A stretch of 64,000 nucleotides of DNA. Source: Trileptium ribeirensis. Its lineage: Eukaryota; Nematoda; Enoplea; Enoplida; Thoracostomopsidae. The stretch is taken from NCBI GenBank assembly GCA_030248225.1, contig JASANE010003168.1:124001-188000 (forward strand), written 5' to 3'. Below are positions 12,420 through 24,301 of the stretch, piece after piece (the first letter of the stretch is position 1; the number at the start of each line of letters is the position of its first letter). A program made the position numbers and the translations under genes. Below the pieces are notes generated by a model that searched no databases, was not told where the DNA came from, and saw only the letters and a program-made list of their open reading frames with translations.

Positions 12420-12990
12420 ATTACCACCATTCGACTTAGCTTGTCAATGCTGTTCGAATGGTTTATAGAATCAAATGCTTATCGCAAAATTTTTTTGAAA
12501 ATTTTGGGAGCATTTGATCCCAAATAATCGAAAAAATGTTTTGCCATAATTATTACCAACATGGGTATTTCCTGAGCCTCGCCGAGCTGAGATGACTAGC
12601 CAGAATTTCCGTTGTCTTCAAAATTGACCAATTTCAGGTTGGAGGGCATTCTAGAAAAGACTCCGAAAATCAGCTGAATCTTTTTATGAGTGAACGACTT
12701 AAACTTAGGCTACACCAGAGTTCTTCCTTTAACCTCAGTCGTTAAAACATGAACTAATTCATCTGATTCAGTTCGTCAGTGCTGTTAGAATGGTGTATAA
12801 AATTATGCATTTATCACAAAATTTATTTCGAAAATTTTAGGTACATAGGGCAACCCCAAAAATCTAAAAAATTTTGTCATATATATTGCCGAAATGGATA
12901 TTTTTCGCCTCGTCCAGCTTAGTCGATAAGTACCAATATTTTTCCTGTAGCTTAAAACTGACCTTTTATGACTGTGGAAGGGGTATCACT
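12420..12990. repeat. 'CTCAGCT/AGCTGAG' family repeat copies
   Basis: Words shared with the neighbouring copies include cattcgacttagcttgtcaa, tgctgttcgaatggttta, gaaaattttgggagcatttg, cgccgagctgagatgac and a second ttcagttcgtcagtgctgtt unit. Confidence 0.55.
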
Positions 12991-13039
12991 GGAAAGACCC
13001 GGTGCTTGAGGCTCTCATTATATGATTTATTATACGTTC

Positions 13040-13230
13040 CAGCAGGGGCGCAGCAGGTGTGGTGCATGGTCCCTAACCTACCCCCAGTTTGACATTGCTA
13101 CCCCCAGTCTACAACTGCAACAAAGTATTTTTCAACGTGATATCGTCACATCACTACTTGAATCTACCCCCACATTGAGTCGGTGCACCCAGCTGAAATT
13201 TTCTGGTAACGCCCCTGCGTTCCAGGAATA
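13040..13230. mobile_element. Small element with CAGGGGCGCAG / CGCCCCTGCG ends
   Basis: The left end reads gcaggggcgcagcagg and the right end reads aacgcccctgcgttcc, an inverted pair. Inside is a run of ctacccccag repeats. No coding capacity. Confidence 0.45.
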
Positions 13231-13384
13231 ATTTTTCTAAATTCTCGGAAGAATATTTTCAGCAAGCAAAAAGACGTCGAAATTAATGTTTAATGTGTGT
13301 ATGGGTATATTGATCTTCAGTGTGCCCGTTATGGTGCATTAGCGACTGGCATGAACTGCTTGAACGAGACAGTTGATAAGAAGC

Positions 13385-13460
13385 TCACGGTCCTCTTGCT
13401 GAAACGCGGTGGAATAGAACACGGTCCTCCTGCTGAAGCGTCGCCTCTTATATATATACT
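13385..13460 (+). repeat. Direct repeat, left copy
   Basis: Its core reads cggtggaatagaacacggtc then ctcctgctgaagcgtcgcc, followed by cttatatata. A degenerate half unit (cacggtcctcttgctgaa) precedes it. The same units recur at 14661-14796, 1.2 kb downstream and in the same orientation. Confidence 0.75.
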
Positions 13461-13812
13461 AGCTGGGATACCAGTCACCGCCCGGGCGTGGAAAAGCTTT
13501 GCGGCGGATTGATTAGCATTATCCATGTGAGTTTTTGCGTAGGTTATGTTGAAGATTGAACTTTAATAGACCACTTTGATCAAGGTTCATTCAGAAGAAC
13601 GGAATAACTTTAGCTATCATCTGTAATCAAACCGTAAGTCGTTCTCATCATTGTGAACCAATTCCCGGCTTTCATTCAGGCGATAATATAGAGGACCTAC
13701 ATACAGATAGACCATATGAATTCTGGTTTCTTTTCAAAACACACATGGCGAAGCTGAACTTGATAGGGAACTGTAGTTGTTTGAATTAAAAGGGGAGATC
13801 AGAAAGAATAAG

Positions 13813-14028
13813 CGGAATCCTTGGTATGAATACGTTATGTGCCTTGGCAGTTCCTGGGAGAATGGTAGCTTCGGGCACATGCGGCATTAAGTTCTTGATT
13901 GTCCGACGCGTGCCATTGCAAAGCTTCAGCGGTTGCGTAAAAGAATGATAGGAGCTCCCACTTTCAGGAGCAGGTTGGGAGGTGAAACTCTAGAGGGTGC
14001 GAGGCTGTTAAGTAACTCCACAGGTTAA
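13813..14028 (+). pseudogene. Possible non-LTR retrotransposon ORF2 C-terminal remnant
   Basis: One frame reads, across a single stop, GHMRH-stop-VLDCPTRAIAKLQRLRKRM and then a tail with GGETLEGARLLSNSTG and a terminal stop. Many LINE reverse transcriptases end in a zinc-finger-like module with H, a leucine-rich step and CP, followed by a basic helix and a leucine-rich ending. The resemblance is only of pattern. The piece is GC-richer than its surroundings and sits between direct repeats. Confidence 0.3.
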
Positions 14029-14166
14029 TTTACCATCTGTTCAGGATCAGGTACAGTGTCCACTGACTTGTAGGTTTTGACGTCGCCAGGCAAATTATTC
14101 AGGAGTTCGACGTTAATGTTTTCTACGGAAACATTTTCTGGATGCGAGAATGGCTTGTTGACTTAG

Positions 14167-14529
14167 CCAGGATGGTTCGTTGAAGCGAAGTCGCAGGTTA
14201 GGAAAGACGTTGCTGATCTGCTGATCGACGTTGTCAACAGCTGTGCCAAACGGGCGTTTGACGAACCCGGGATAGTCGGCTTGAAAAGCAGCGTTCTCGA
14301 CAGCCCACAGTTGATCAGCGACGTGATCAACGGTTGCATCACCGCTGAGCTGTACACGCATGTTTCTCGTCAAGCTAAAGCGACTAACGTGTTGCCAGAG
14401 GTACGACTTCTTCACACAGGCATTCACAGCATCCGCTCTTGTGCCATAGGGGATGACTGGGAGTGTTTTCCGGAAGTAGCCTTGTTGGCATTTTGTAAAA
14501 GAAATTCGAAAATAATGTGCAAAATGTGA
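14167..14529 (+). pseudogene. Unassigned coding-like fragment between direct repeats
   Basis: An open frame of about 120 codons contains EAKSQVRKDVADLLIDVV, then NSCAKRAFDEPGIVGLKSSV and SPQLISDVINGC. Base composition is coding-like and GC-richer than the flanks. An upstream stop at 14164 and a nearby frame change suggest decay. I do not recognise the family. Its position between the 13385 and 14661 direct repeats suggests it belongs to a transposon. A minus-strand frame at 14113-14427 is its shadow. Confidence 0.3.
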
Positions 14530-14660
14530 ATCATTTATCGAAGAGTGAAACGCTGTGTAATAAAGAGATGAAGACTGGAATAAATAATTGCGTTATAGCA
14601 TAATAACGATTGTGTAAACTAAAGAAACGCCACTCCAGAGGCTTATTAAAAACGCTTGCA

Positions 14661-14796
14661 TAGCGGTAGAATAGAACACGGTCCCCCTGCTGAATAGTGG
14701 TGGGAAAGAACGCCGTATTCCTGCTGAAGCTTCACCTCTTATATATGTAGATAGACGGTGGAATAGAACACGGCCCTCCTGCTGAAGCGTCGCCCA
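14661..14796 (+). repeat. Direct repeat, right copy (three degenerate units)
   Basis: Three units of the gtggaatagaacacgg-tcctgctgaagc type occur in a row, matching the copy at 13385-13460 in the same orientation. It also carries the cctcttatatatgta piece. Confidence 0.7.
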
Positions 14797-15718
14797 CTGA
14801 ACGACTGTGCTAATGCAAATATCCAAAAGCGCACCAATTAACGCTGTATTTAAGCTAATACATAGTTAGCTAACCCCCAAACTATGCCCCCTGGAGTTTT
14901 AAAAATATGTTTACATCTTAAGTTGGATTTGGCTGATTCAGAATGTATATGGGTTGGAGGCGTATCTGCAATACTTTTGACAGAGTTCAAGGACAAACAT
15001 TCAGATAAATGATAAACAAACGAAAATCCATCTCCTCGTATATATAGAGTAAATTTTTCATTGTTTTCTTGATCTTTGATAACTCGTAACTCTTTACTGA
15101 AAGCAAGAGTAGCATTGCTTCGATATTATCCAACAGCGCCTGCCAAATGTTATACAACAAGATGTTCAGTTCAATTTCGGTAGTATTTACTACCAAAAAT
15201 AATAGGTTAAATTGACGCATTTATTCGTGTGAATTCATAGTTTCACAACGTAATATATATATGTATTGATATATCACCGAATTTCGAGGGTAATATTACT
15301 ATTGAATTTTGGAAAATCAATCTGCCTGGAGCAGGCAAAACGATTTTCTAGAAGCGTCCGTGAAAACAAGCGTTACATAAAACCCAGATCAGAAGCAGTT
15401 TGGAACGCATTTAATGTTTATTCTATGGTGAAGATATTTCGCGAGCAATAGTTTGTTCAGGGGCGTCAAGCGCTTCAAAATTGGTGGGAAATGGTGCAAA
15501 AATAGTGAGACGGTCGTTCACATTCATTTTGCTATGACACATCAGTTATTGTTTTAACGTTGGTGAGCAAAAAGTGGAAAAAGGGGATCTGCGCACCCCC
15601 GCCTCTTTTTGATGCCCCAAAACTTGTTTGTTAATGCCCTGCAAATGTTATTGGTGCGATGTTATTACAGCTGTGAGAACAAATAGTGATATATTTGATT
15701 ATCCGGTTAGTAATGCGT

Positions 15719-16185
15719 GAATAAACTTAAGGTGACCCCGCCAACCATCCTATTCTGTCATTACCAATATCGAATCGCAAACCCTTGTTACGGAAAACAG
15801 GCCTAATTTCATACGGTTTTTCGCTAACCGAAAATTGGCAAAATTAAATTCAAGTGTCAGAAATTAGACCCTGTGTTAGAACAAAATTTTCAGTTTGCAG
15901 AAATTCTGTTCCCTAATGTGTTATCATTTAAATTTGGATTATACAATGTTCGCGAACAAATTTAATGCAAAAGTGACGTCACATTCAAATCGGCAAATTT
16001 TCGTTCTCAAACACTTGGGTAATTTTACTTCAATTTTCGCGAACACAAAATGGTTAGATTTCAGTCGGGAACGCTGTGTTCGCGAACAGTTTTACGTCGA
16101 ATATCAACTGCCAAAAAGCGTTCTGTAACAAATTTTATTCAAAAATACAAAATAGGATGGTTGCCGGGGTTACTTTAAGTTTACT
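15719..16185. mobile_element. MITE, family M, copy 2
   Basis: The left end reads AATAAACTTAAGGTGACCCC and then gccaaccatcctattctg. The right end is its complement: cataggatgg-type sequence, ttgccggggttactttaag, ttta. Inside are ttcgcgaacaaatttaatgc and tgacgtcacat, both also present in copy 3. The arms match over about 35 bp. Non-coding; a reading frame at 15895-16128 lies wholly inside and is not a gene. Confidence 0.85.
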
Positions 16186-16302
16186 CGCGCATAACGTTTG
16201 AGTACGCATTATATACCTTTTATTAAAAAAATTAATAGAAATTCCTTCACATAAGCATGACATAGACATTATTTTTGAGCATAAGAAATCCGTTGTAATA
16301 AT

Positions 16303-17116
16303 TAGGGAACGACCGAATACCTAATTTCACCGAATACCGAATATTCGGCCCCTACTATTCGGCCGAATACCGAATAGTTGTTCGCAACACCTATGTATGA
16401 TGAGAAATCTATAACTCTATAAATCCACCACTGTATGTACGTGCACCATGCAACAGGTCGTTTTGTGTTGGGTTGCTGAGTCAGCGATAGTTTGTGTTCG
16501 ATGAATTTTTTGCTTTGTGCTCTCGTTTGTTAGGTTGAAGTGATAATTTTGTTTTTATTGATTTTTTTTATAACTTCATTATCTGGACAACGGCGATAAT
16601 TGGTGCGTGGAGTCATCGTTAAAAAAAGAACGGCTCAGTGCCTGGTGTTCGGTGGCGGTAGACTTGGGGTTAGGCTTATGTAGGTATGTAGAACGGCATA
16701 GCATGATGTCTCACTTCACATTCACGATGTGTCAAAGAAAACGAATAAATCCTGCTGCATTTAGACGCCAAAGTATTAATTTCGCAACTATTATGGCAGC
16801 GAGATAGTGCACGGCTGATGAAGAACATAACTGTGGTAATCAGAACATTCGATCCGGCTGCTAACTGAATTGATGAGTCTCAAACGCAGCTTGTCTTACC
16901 AAAATTGCAACACGTTGGACGTATTTAGCGGTTTGCAGCATCATTATCAGGACTCCGGCCGTAAAATTAGGATATCTGGTGGGAAGATTTTGACTCTATT
17001 TTTCAACTAACAGCGGCCAGTCAACTATTCGGTATTCGGCCGAATATTGCCAACTATTCGGCCGAATACCGAATACCTACTATTCGGCCGAATACCGAAT
17101 ATTCGGTCGCTCCCTA
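16303..17116. mobile_element. Non-autonomous hAT-like element
   Basis: The ends read TAGGGAACGACCGAATA and, on the other strand from the right, TAGGGAGCGACCGAATA (16/17). The element is flanked by GTAATAAT on the left (16295-16302) and GTAATGAT on the right (17117-17124), an 8-bp duplication with one mismatch, typical of hAT transposons. Both ends carry clustered palindromes of the ATTCGGCCGAAT type. The 640-bp centre is less AT-rich and holds short frames (for example 16607-16807) but no intact transposase. Confidence 0.85.
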
Positions 17117-17589
17117 GTAATGATAATATATTACAAAATTTTTTAACTTAAAATTAACTAATATTCAGTGTTGCAATGAAGCCACAGATCTAAGCGGGAC
17201 ATGATCACACCTCCCAAGTTTAGTTTTGTTGTCAGTTAGGCAAGAAAATACTAAATATTGATAAGTGTACACCACATACCCTCTTCTCTGGGCCTATAGT
17301 TTCAATTATAGTCACAACTACAACAGCAAGTCAAATGTTTCTGGAAACTATTGAAATTTTAGCATAGAGCTATCCAAATAAAAAAAAACCGTGAAAATAG
17401 AATAAAAGTAAAACAGAAAAAAAAATTCTATCGCGTTAGTTAAAATATTTAGAATAGATATCAGTACCAAATTTACCAATGTTTTAAACAATTTTACTTA
17501 AAACATTGTAATTTAAAACCTTAGTACGTAAACTGTGGCACATTTTTCTGGATATTCGCAAAATTTCTTATGGTCTATCTTTTGATTCG

Positions 17590-17755
17590 GCGGCGCAGCA
17601 CGCTTTCCGAAAGTGGGGGGACATAAAATGGGGGCGTAAGAGGAAATTGCGGACACCATAAGGAAAAAATCCTACATATTTGTATCGATTTTTACCGAAA
17701 AGCGTAAGGGGGGCCCAGCAGCTATCCCCTCCGTCTTGTTGTGCCCCAGTTATTT
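17590..17755. mobile_element. Small GC-rich-ended element
   Basis: It begins cggcggcgcagcacgctttc and ends gtcttgttgtgccccag, with G-rich left and mixed right halves. It resembles the modules at 2704 and 13040 only in layout. Confidence 0.3.
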
Positions 17756-17929
17756 ATTAATTATTTTCTGTATTAAATATATATAATATATGCCAGGGGC
17801 TTCTCTCATAGCCAAGAAAGTTAATTCTGAGTGTATATAAAAGTTAGGAAAATACTTAATTTCGTTAAAGCCGAAGATCCAAAACAAAACTCAAATAGTA
17901 AAGCACCACATATACCTATATATAGCTTT

Positions 17930-18360
17930 GTTCTCTGAACGAAATGAGCCTAACCTTAGCCGAATCGCTCCTGTGGTTGAGGAGATATGACAAATTTGGT
18001 GTTTCCGGGGTCCCAAGGGCCCATTTACAACATACCCTAACCCAACCCTGCTCGACAAGTGAGGTCAATAGCAACGTAGCGTATATAACTATGGATAGTT
18101 GAGCCCAACCTTAGCCGAATCGCTCCAGCGGCTAAGGACATATTACCTATTTGGTGTTTTCGGGGGACCCAAAGGTCCATTTTAAAACCCATTTTGACCC
18201 AAGCCTCGAACGTAGGTGATTTCGGCAACAACAGCACCTACATAGCTTTATAGAGCTAAATTTTTTGAACAAAATGAACCCAAATGTGACCACATTTCAG
18301 CGGTGCTGTTGAGATATGACTCACAACGTGTTAGGGTGGGAGCCTTAGTGACCCTACCTG
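17930..18360 (+). repeat. Degenerate 165-bp tandem repeat, family P
   Basis: The phrase ccttagccgaatcgctcc occurs at about 17954 and 18112, followed each time by a tttggtgttt word and a ggaccca/ggtccca plus cccattt ending. A third, more diverged unit begins near 18275. A reverse-oriented relative is at about 44090-44400. Confidence 0.65.
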
Positions 18361-18709
18361 GGCCCTGTCGGATAATCTTTTGAGAGGCGGTTTGTGCGTC
18401 TAACTAAAGGGCACAAACAGATATTTCAGGCTTTCGAATGAAGTATCGCACGACCTGATTTGCCTATTAGAACTTGAGTTATGTATGTCACCCGAAAAAA
18501 CTCACAAACAGACGCTGCCAAATTTCACACTGCTGGCTAGTAAGAATTCTTCGCTTCATTCGTTTCACTTACTCAGAATTCAAATATCTATAATATCCTG
18601 TATCTCTATAAATGGGGGATTTCACGGAAGAGGTCCCCACCACTGTGATAACTGGGAGGACCGCCCCCACCCCCGCGTGCTGCGCCGCTGTTCTGACTTG
18701 ATTGTTAAC

Positions 18710-19420
18710 TTGACTCTGCTGAAAAGAGTGCGACACTCTTCAGCGTTTGTTGTTCTTGCCCACGGTACGTCAAAGGTCGTTTTCGGGCTTACCAGCAGGT
18801 TTGTGACCCACTTGGTGGGACAAACATTGTTCACTCCACCATGTTCTTGAAGCATCAAATATATACTCCATCATGCTCTTGGACCACGAGTTGTAACCCC
18901 ACCAGGTTTTTGGACCACTAAACCTACACACCCACCAGGTCCTTAGAAAACTGTATTTCATACTACCACCTGGTTGTTGCGTCATTAATCCATACCTCCA
19001 CCATGTTCTCCGTCATTAACTTCATACATCTCCTCTGGGGGTTAGAACATATTTTAAAAATTTCGCAAATGTTTAAAAAATATTCTACCCTTTTAAGAAA
19101 CTTGGTGGTGGGGAGATCTGAAGTTACTGGTCAAGACTATGGTGGAGGTATCTATTAATAGTTCAAGGTATGGAGCAATGTCCAAGAATCTGGTGGGGTG
19201 TAGGATGATGGTCCAAGAACATGGAGGGATTTTGGTACTTTAAGAACCTGGTGTGATACAAGATGGTAACTCATAAACTTGTTTTTTGGGTTAGGCTCAT
19301 GTTTACGACCGACCAAGTGGGTCATATAACTGGGGGGGGTCAAGATCGAACACGATCGCGACACATTGTGCACGAAAACGACTAAAACTGAATAGGGTCA
19401 CACTCTTCAGCAGGGTCGAC
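18710..19420. mobile_element. Long foldback (palindromic) element
   Basis: The two halves are inverted copies around a centre near 19063, where agaacatattttaaaaattt is mirrored by aaatgtttaaaaaatattct. Outward pairs are gtgacccacttggtggg with cgaccaagtgggtcat, ccaccatgttct with caagaacatggaggg, ccaccaggtttttgga with tccaagaatctggtgggg, and the outer ends ctctgctgaaaagagtg with cacactcttcagcag. The arms are about 340 bp each, with roughly 35-bp internal periodicity (ccaccaggttcttgga-like units). Confidence 0.85.
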
Positions 19421-19619
19421 AATCATCGACTCTTTCTTGTCGTTAGTTGGCAGTGTTAAGTTAGTTTTCCATGTATTTAGGGTGTTAAGTGCATAAATTG
19501 CGGCTGTCTATATATGTTAGAAATTTGATTTCTTAAACTATACGGGATAGATAGGCATATTTATTTATAAGTACTATAATTCAAATATATTTATACCATA
19601 CAAGGTTGAGGTGCAATAT

Positions 19620-19960
19620 CTAGGGCGAAATCGGGTGTGACGGTGGGGGGGACGTTTTCGCCACGCGCTGATCAGGTTGTCGGCGCGGACGAGGCCTTCA
19701 GGGGATATTAATTTATGAAATTTTTTGGAACTCAAATTTTCCATTTTTTGCACTCATTTTACCAATTTTCCCTTACGTTTTGCCAGTTTTTGCCTGATCT
19801 TTTCATATTTTTTGCCAAATTTTCTGCTGCTCATAGAGAAGGACGAGGCTGGATAGGCGCAGCCCCAGGGAGATTCATGCTACTTCTCAGTGGTATCAAC
19901 TAGGCCCCTAAGCGGTTCCGAGCCTCAGGGGAGCATGTCCCCTTGTCTCCCCTATGAGCA
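19620..19960. other. GC-rich repeat debris
   Basis: A GC-rich block (cgccacgcgctgatc, then gaggccttcaggggat) is followed by T-rich DNA and a second GC-rich block near 19840-19960 with agcctcaggggagcatgt. It looks like transposon ends. No gene is seen, although a short frame runs from 19715. Confidence 0.35.
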
Positions 19961-22900
19961 TGTATGATTTAAACAGCAATTGTAACAGCTTGAAAATATG
20001 TAGTTAACAAATGATAAATTGAATAGATTTATTACAAACTGTCATCATCTGCCGTACTTGCAAAGTCGGCATGGTGGTATCTAATGTCACGCGCCTTATA
20101 GGCCGTTTAGTAACGCGTGTTAGATAATTAAATTTACGGCTTATAAACCTTTAATAATTGTGTTCATTCCTGTTGTACCAATAATAATTTCAGGAATCTG
20201 GAAATTTGCTGATATAATTCAGATTAAATTCAGGCTTTAATTTCCAATATTTTGGATGTTCTTTGATTTGGATTTGATTAGCTCAACAGCGATACTGGAA
20301 TGGCAATTTGTGTTTCGTGTTGCAAATTACTCCACCAAGCCTGGAATAAAACAATAAAATATATATTAAAATTGATGTATATATATATTGAAGCTACACA
20401 CAATGTATCAGCAAAGTTTGTGATATTAATTATATATAGCTAAACAAAACTGGGGTTTATTGGTTATACATATTCCCAACTTTACAACCAGAAATGGCTT
20501 TTGTACCGTATATCTCCATGTCATGGCATACGAATTGCGAGCGAGCACTTTGGGTTGATAATTTACACATTTAGTCATTCTCTGGATTTTCAATATTTTT
20601 AAGTGTGAAAGTGATAGTTAGAGCGATCATATATACATATTCTAATTCCAAGTACTGCTGAACTTTACTGTACTAATGCAGTAAGTTCAGGAAATAACAC
20701 TTTTGTATTAAACAGATTTTCAGAAAAGAAGAATATGCAATAATAGTATTTTGTAACAAAAAACCTATATTCCTTTGGTTGTGCTTTTCACACCTTTGAT
20801 ATATTCCAAGTAAAAGGTGCGACACTTGCGGTTCAAAAAATTTCCATTGGTTTTTTAATCATATCTTGTGGCGCTTACTATACGAAAATTTTTATTACAC
20901 AGGAAATTATCAGGATTATTTATTCAGCTTTAGTTTTTTTTGCGTTTTTCTTTTTCAATTAGCATTAATCATTAAACATTAATCATAAATTAATAATAAT
21001 AAGTTAAATAGTTAATAGTAATAGTTAATAGTTATAAGTTATTAATAAGTTAAACATTAATCTACAATTTTTGCGGTCTTTATAGTTTCGCCCTTCGCGG
21101 AACTTCCTATCAATTGCGTTTACAAACTGTACAATACGGCAATTTGCTACATTGTATTTTTCTACTCTGGCGCAAATCCTTCTAATACGGTCTATAACAT
21201 TCTGCCAAGCAAGAGTGTTTATTTAATGCAATTTGTGTGAAATATTACACATTTAGTCTACGTTCTGTGTTAAGAGTTGTGGTTGAATTTTCCGACAAGG
21301 TTTTTGTTCATTACTACTTTTAGGGCTTAGGGCTGCACTCAGTTTGAGAAAATATATATACCATTTTTGCATTAAACCAACAGCCTTTCATAAAAGTAAG
21401 ACAACCCGTAGCTTGCACAAAATATATAGTGTTCCATTTGTGCTTTTGCTACTTTTAGTAATGATCAAGGCAAATGCGTGATATTGACGTTCATTATATG
21501 ATTTTACTGTTCCGATTCGTTTTAAAGCATATCTCTGTTGGCTCCGTACGAATGGACTGCATAGCTATTAGGTCCTCACGGTTTTAGTCGATTCACCTTT
21601 TTTGTTTAATTTTGTTTAATTCAATTTCTAGCGGGTTAGGAATTTGCCGACTGAGGGGCTTCTTCATCATATATATATAAATTGTCATAGAATGTTCCTA
21701 ATATTGTACCGTTTTTCATTGCAAAATTTGTGCAATTTGCTACACAATACACATTTGAACATATTGTTTATATATAATATATAGACATATGTTTACTATA
21801 TGCTCATGCTATTTTTGCGTGGTCTAACGTGTTAACAGGCTGACTGACATGTTAAAAGTTTAAGAATATATTAAATTTTTAGAAAACGGGACATATATAA
21901 TTATAGACATACACGTTTAGTGTTATAGAACTCAGAAATTGCTTACAATTTTAGAGAAACGCAATTTGCGCAAAAGTAATGCCAGTCTTTAAATCAGTGA
22001 GTCGCGATGTTATTTCTTCAAGGGTCGTTGTTTTTTTACGGTTGTGTTCTTGTTGGGTTCGTATTATTCGCTCGGGCGTAATCATTTACTGATACGCAGG
22101 GATTGGTCGCAGGTGGTGTCGTGGTCCGCGTGCTGTGTACTGTACTCCGTTTCGGCCAATTATTATTTCGGGTTTTAGATATATTTGGGTGAAACAGATT
22201 GTTTTAGTTTTACGCTAATTCTTATTGAATATATAGTTACATCATTATAATTTTATATGTAACATTATAATTAATATAATTGCTATATATTTTGTTACAG
22301 TTATACACAAATTTATATATAATTGTGCATATATTATATTTAATATTGTATGGAACAATGACGTATATATATTAATTTTTAAGTATAATTTATTTTTGTA
22401 TATAATTCTAATTAAAAACGTAATCACAACTAGAATTACGTAACAAATATAAGTTATAGTTAAATATACTCTTACTTAATTATTATATAGATTTCTTATA
22501 TCGGATAAGATTATAATTTGGGCCTATAATAATTATATATGCCATAATTTCGATGCCTTGCGTGTCGGGCCTTTGTCTACGTTCAATGAGGAACAGTTAT
22601 ATTCCGTGTCACGGAGCTTACGTAGAAATACGGTGTGAAAATCATTTAATATTAAATTAACAAGTACGCAACATCGATTGGTCAATTAGGAAAAACTGAA
22701 ACCAGTTTAGCCTGTTCGGCTTTCTTCTAAGCGCAAGGAAATAAATGATACACCAGGAATATATATTAAGAGCAATTTGAGGCCATAGTCTGCGCTCAAT
22801 AAAAATAGACACACATTTTTTCTTCAATGACCAATATGGCGAAAATTTCCCAAATTTACAAATCATACTTCTCAAACAATAAGATGCTAATGGACAGTTT

Positions 22901-23220
22901 TTTTCATATTGTAATCTCATATTAGTTCTTGCAGCATTTTATGCATACACCGCCAATACCATAACTTTCACGTCACAGTCAGTGCTCATTTAAACCTGTA
23001 AACCCGTTCTAGTATCCTACGTAAAACTAAAAGCCACTTGTGATTGGTACTCCCTCTAATGATTCTTGGGGGGTGGTTAGCCGATACTGCCCAAAGAAAC
23101 CTGGCACGGTAGCCCCTGGAATACTTGGCGGAGGTGTAAGCTAAAATTAGCCCATATTATCGTATAAGGGAATGTACAAGAGTATGACGAAGTGCTATAG
23201 TCTTCTGCAAAAAGTTATCA
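19961..23220. other. Non-coding AT-rich stretch
   Basis: Low-complexity AT runs (for example attaat/taataag words at 20960-21070) and no recognisable gene, RNA or mobile element. Confidence 0.4.
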
Positions 23221-24301
23221 TGGACTCTTGGTTTTATTTATACATGTAACTAATAATTATGTATTTACAATTATAGAATTACGTATATGTGGTTGTAATG
23301 ATGTTGTCATGGTCTTACAGGTCGACGCAGGGGTTCATGGGGTTACCTGCTTCAGGCCTCAGACCCCCCTCCGCCTCCGCACGGAATATATAACAATAGG
23401 ACGAAAATTGGCAAAAATGGAAGTAAAATCTGGAAAAATATCTCCTCGGTGGAGGGAGTGGTCGTCAGCAGCTTTTTCCAGCAAACTCTTGGTGGACGTC
23501 CCGTAGCGGGCCTCTACTACCCTGAGACGGCTTCCCCTCTTCCTGGGGGTCTCTACCCCCCGCCCACCACTTGATACCTCGGAGCGTCAGCATGTTTGGC
23601 TATAATATATATAGATAAATTTATTTAATAATAAAATAAGTTAAATATGTATTTGTTATATATAAATATATATTTGAATTCTAAGTGTAGTAAGTGAAAC
23701 GGGAGAAGCCATGAAACCTACTACCGATATAGTAGTAAAATTTGACAATGTCTGTTATTGGGTTTTTAGTGTGAATGACACCTTACTATATTTTAGTTGT
23801 GCAAGTGATTCTTAATAGGTTCCAATTCTTAGAATTAACACATTAAGCTATAAATTTCACAGGAATTCCAAAATTATCGAAGAACGATTAAAAATAAATT
23901 GTGTTATGTGTCAGCTTGACTTCTCAGACATGGCTGAATGAACAAGGATTGATTAAGCCTATTTCTACGGTCGCCGACAGTCGCTTGTACGATTTAATAA
24001 CTATAACATGGCCAATATAAACACGTGTGATGATATGATTGTTTATAAAATTAAATTTGGATGCCTAAAGACTGAAATTTCTTAAATTTATTTTATTTAT
24101 TTTATTTTGTCTTAAAAATTTATTTGTGCGATTCCAGATACAAAAAATTACTCCTAATACATTTGATAAATTTAATGTCAAATAAAAGCTATGTACGTGT
24201 AAATTCGAAACTCAGGAAATTTGTTTTAAGCCATAATATTCTAAACTTGTGAAATTTTAATTTTTTTCAGCTTGGCTAGTTAACCTGATAGAATTAGCAT
24301 A

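Noticed and set aside
14113..14427. 104-codon minus-strand frame
   Set aside because: It is antisense to the longer coding-like + frame at 14167-14529, which has the better composition; neither is an intact gene.
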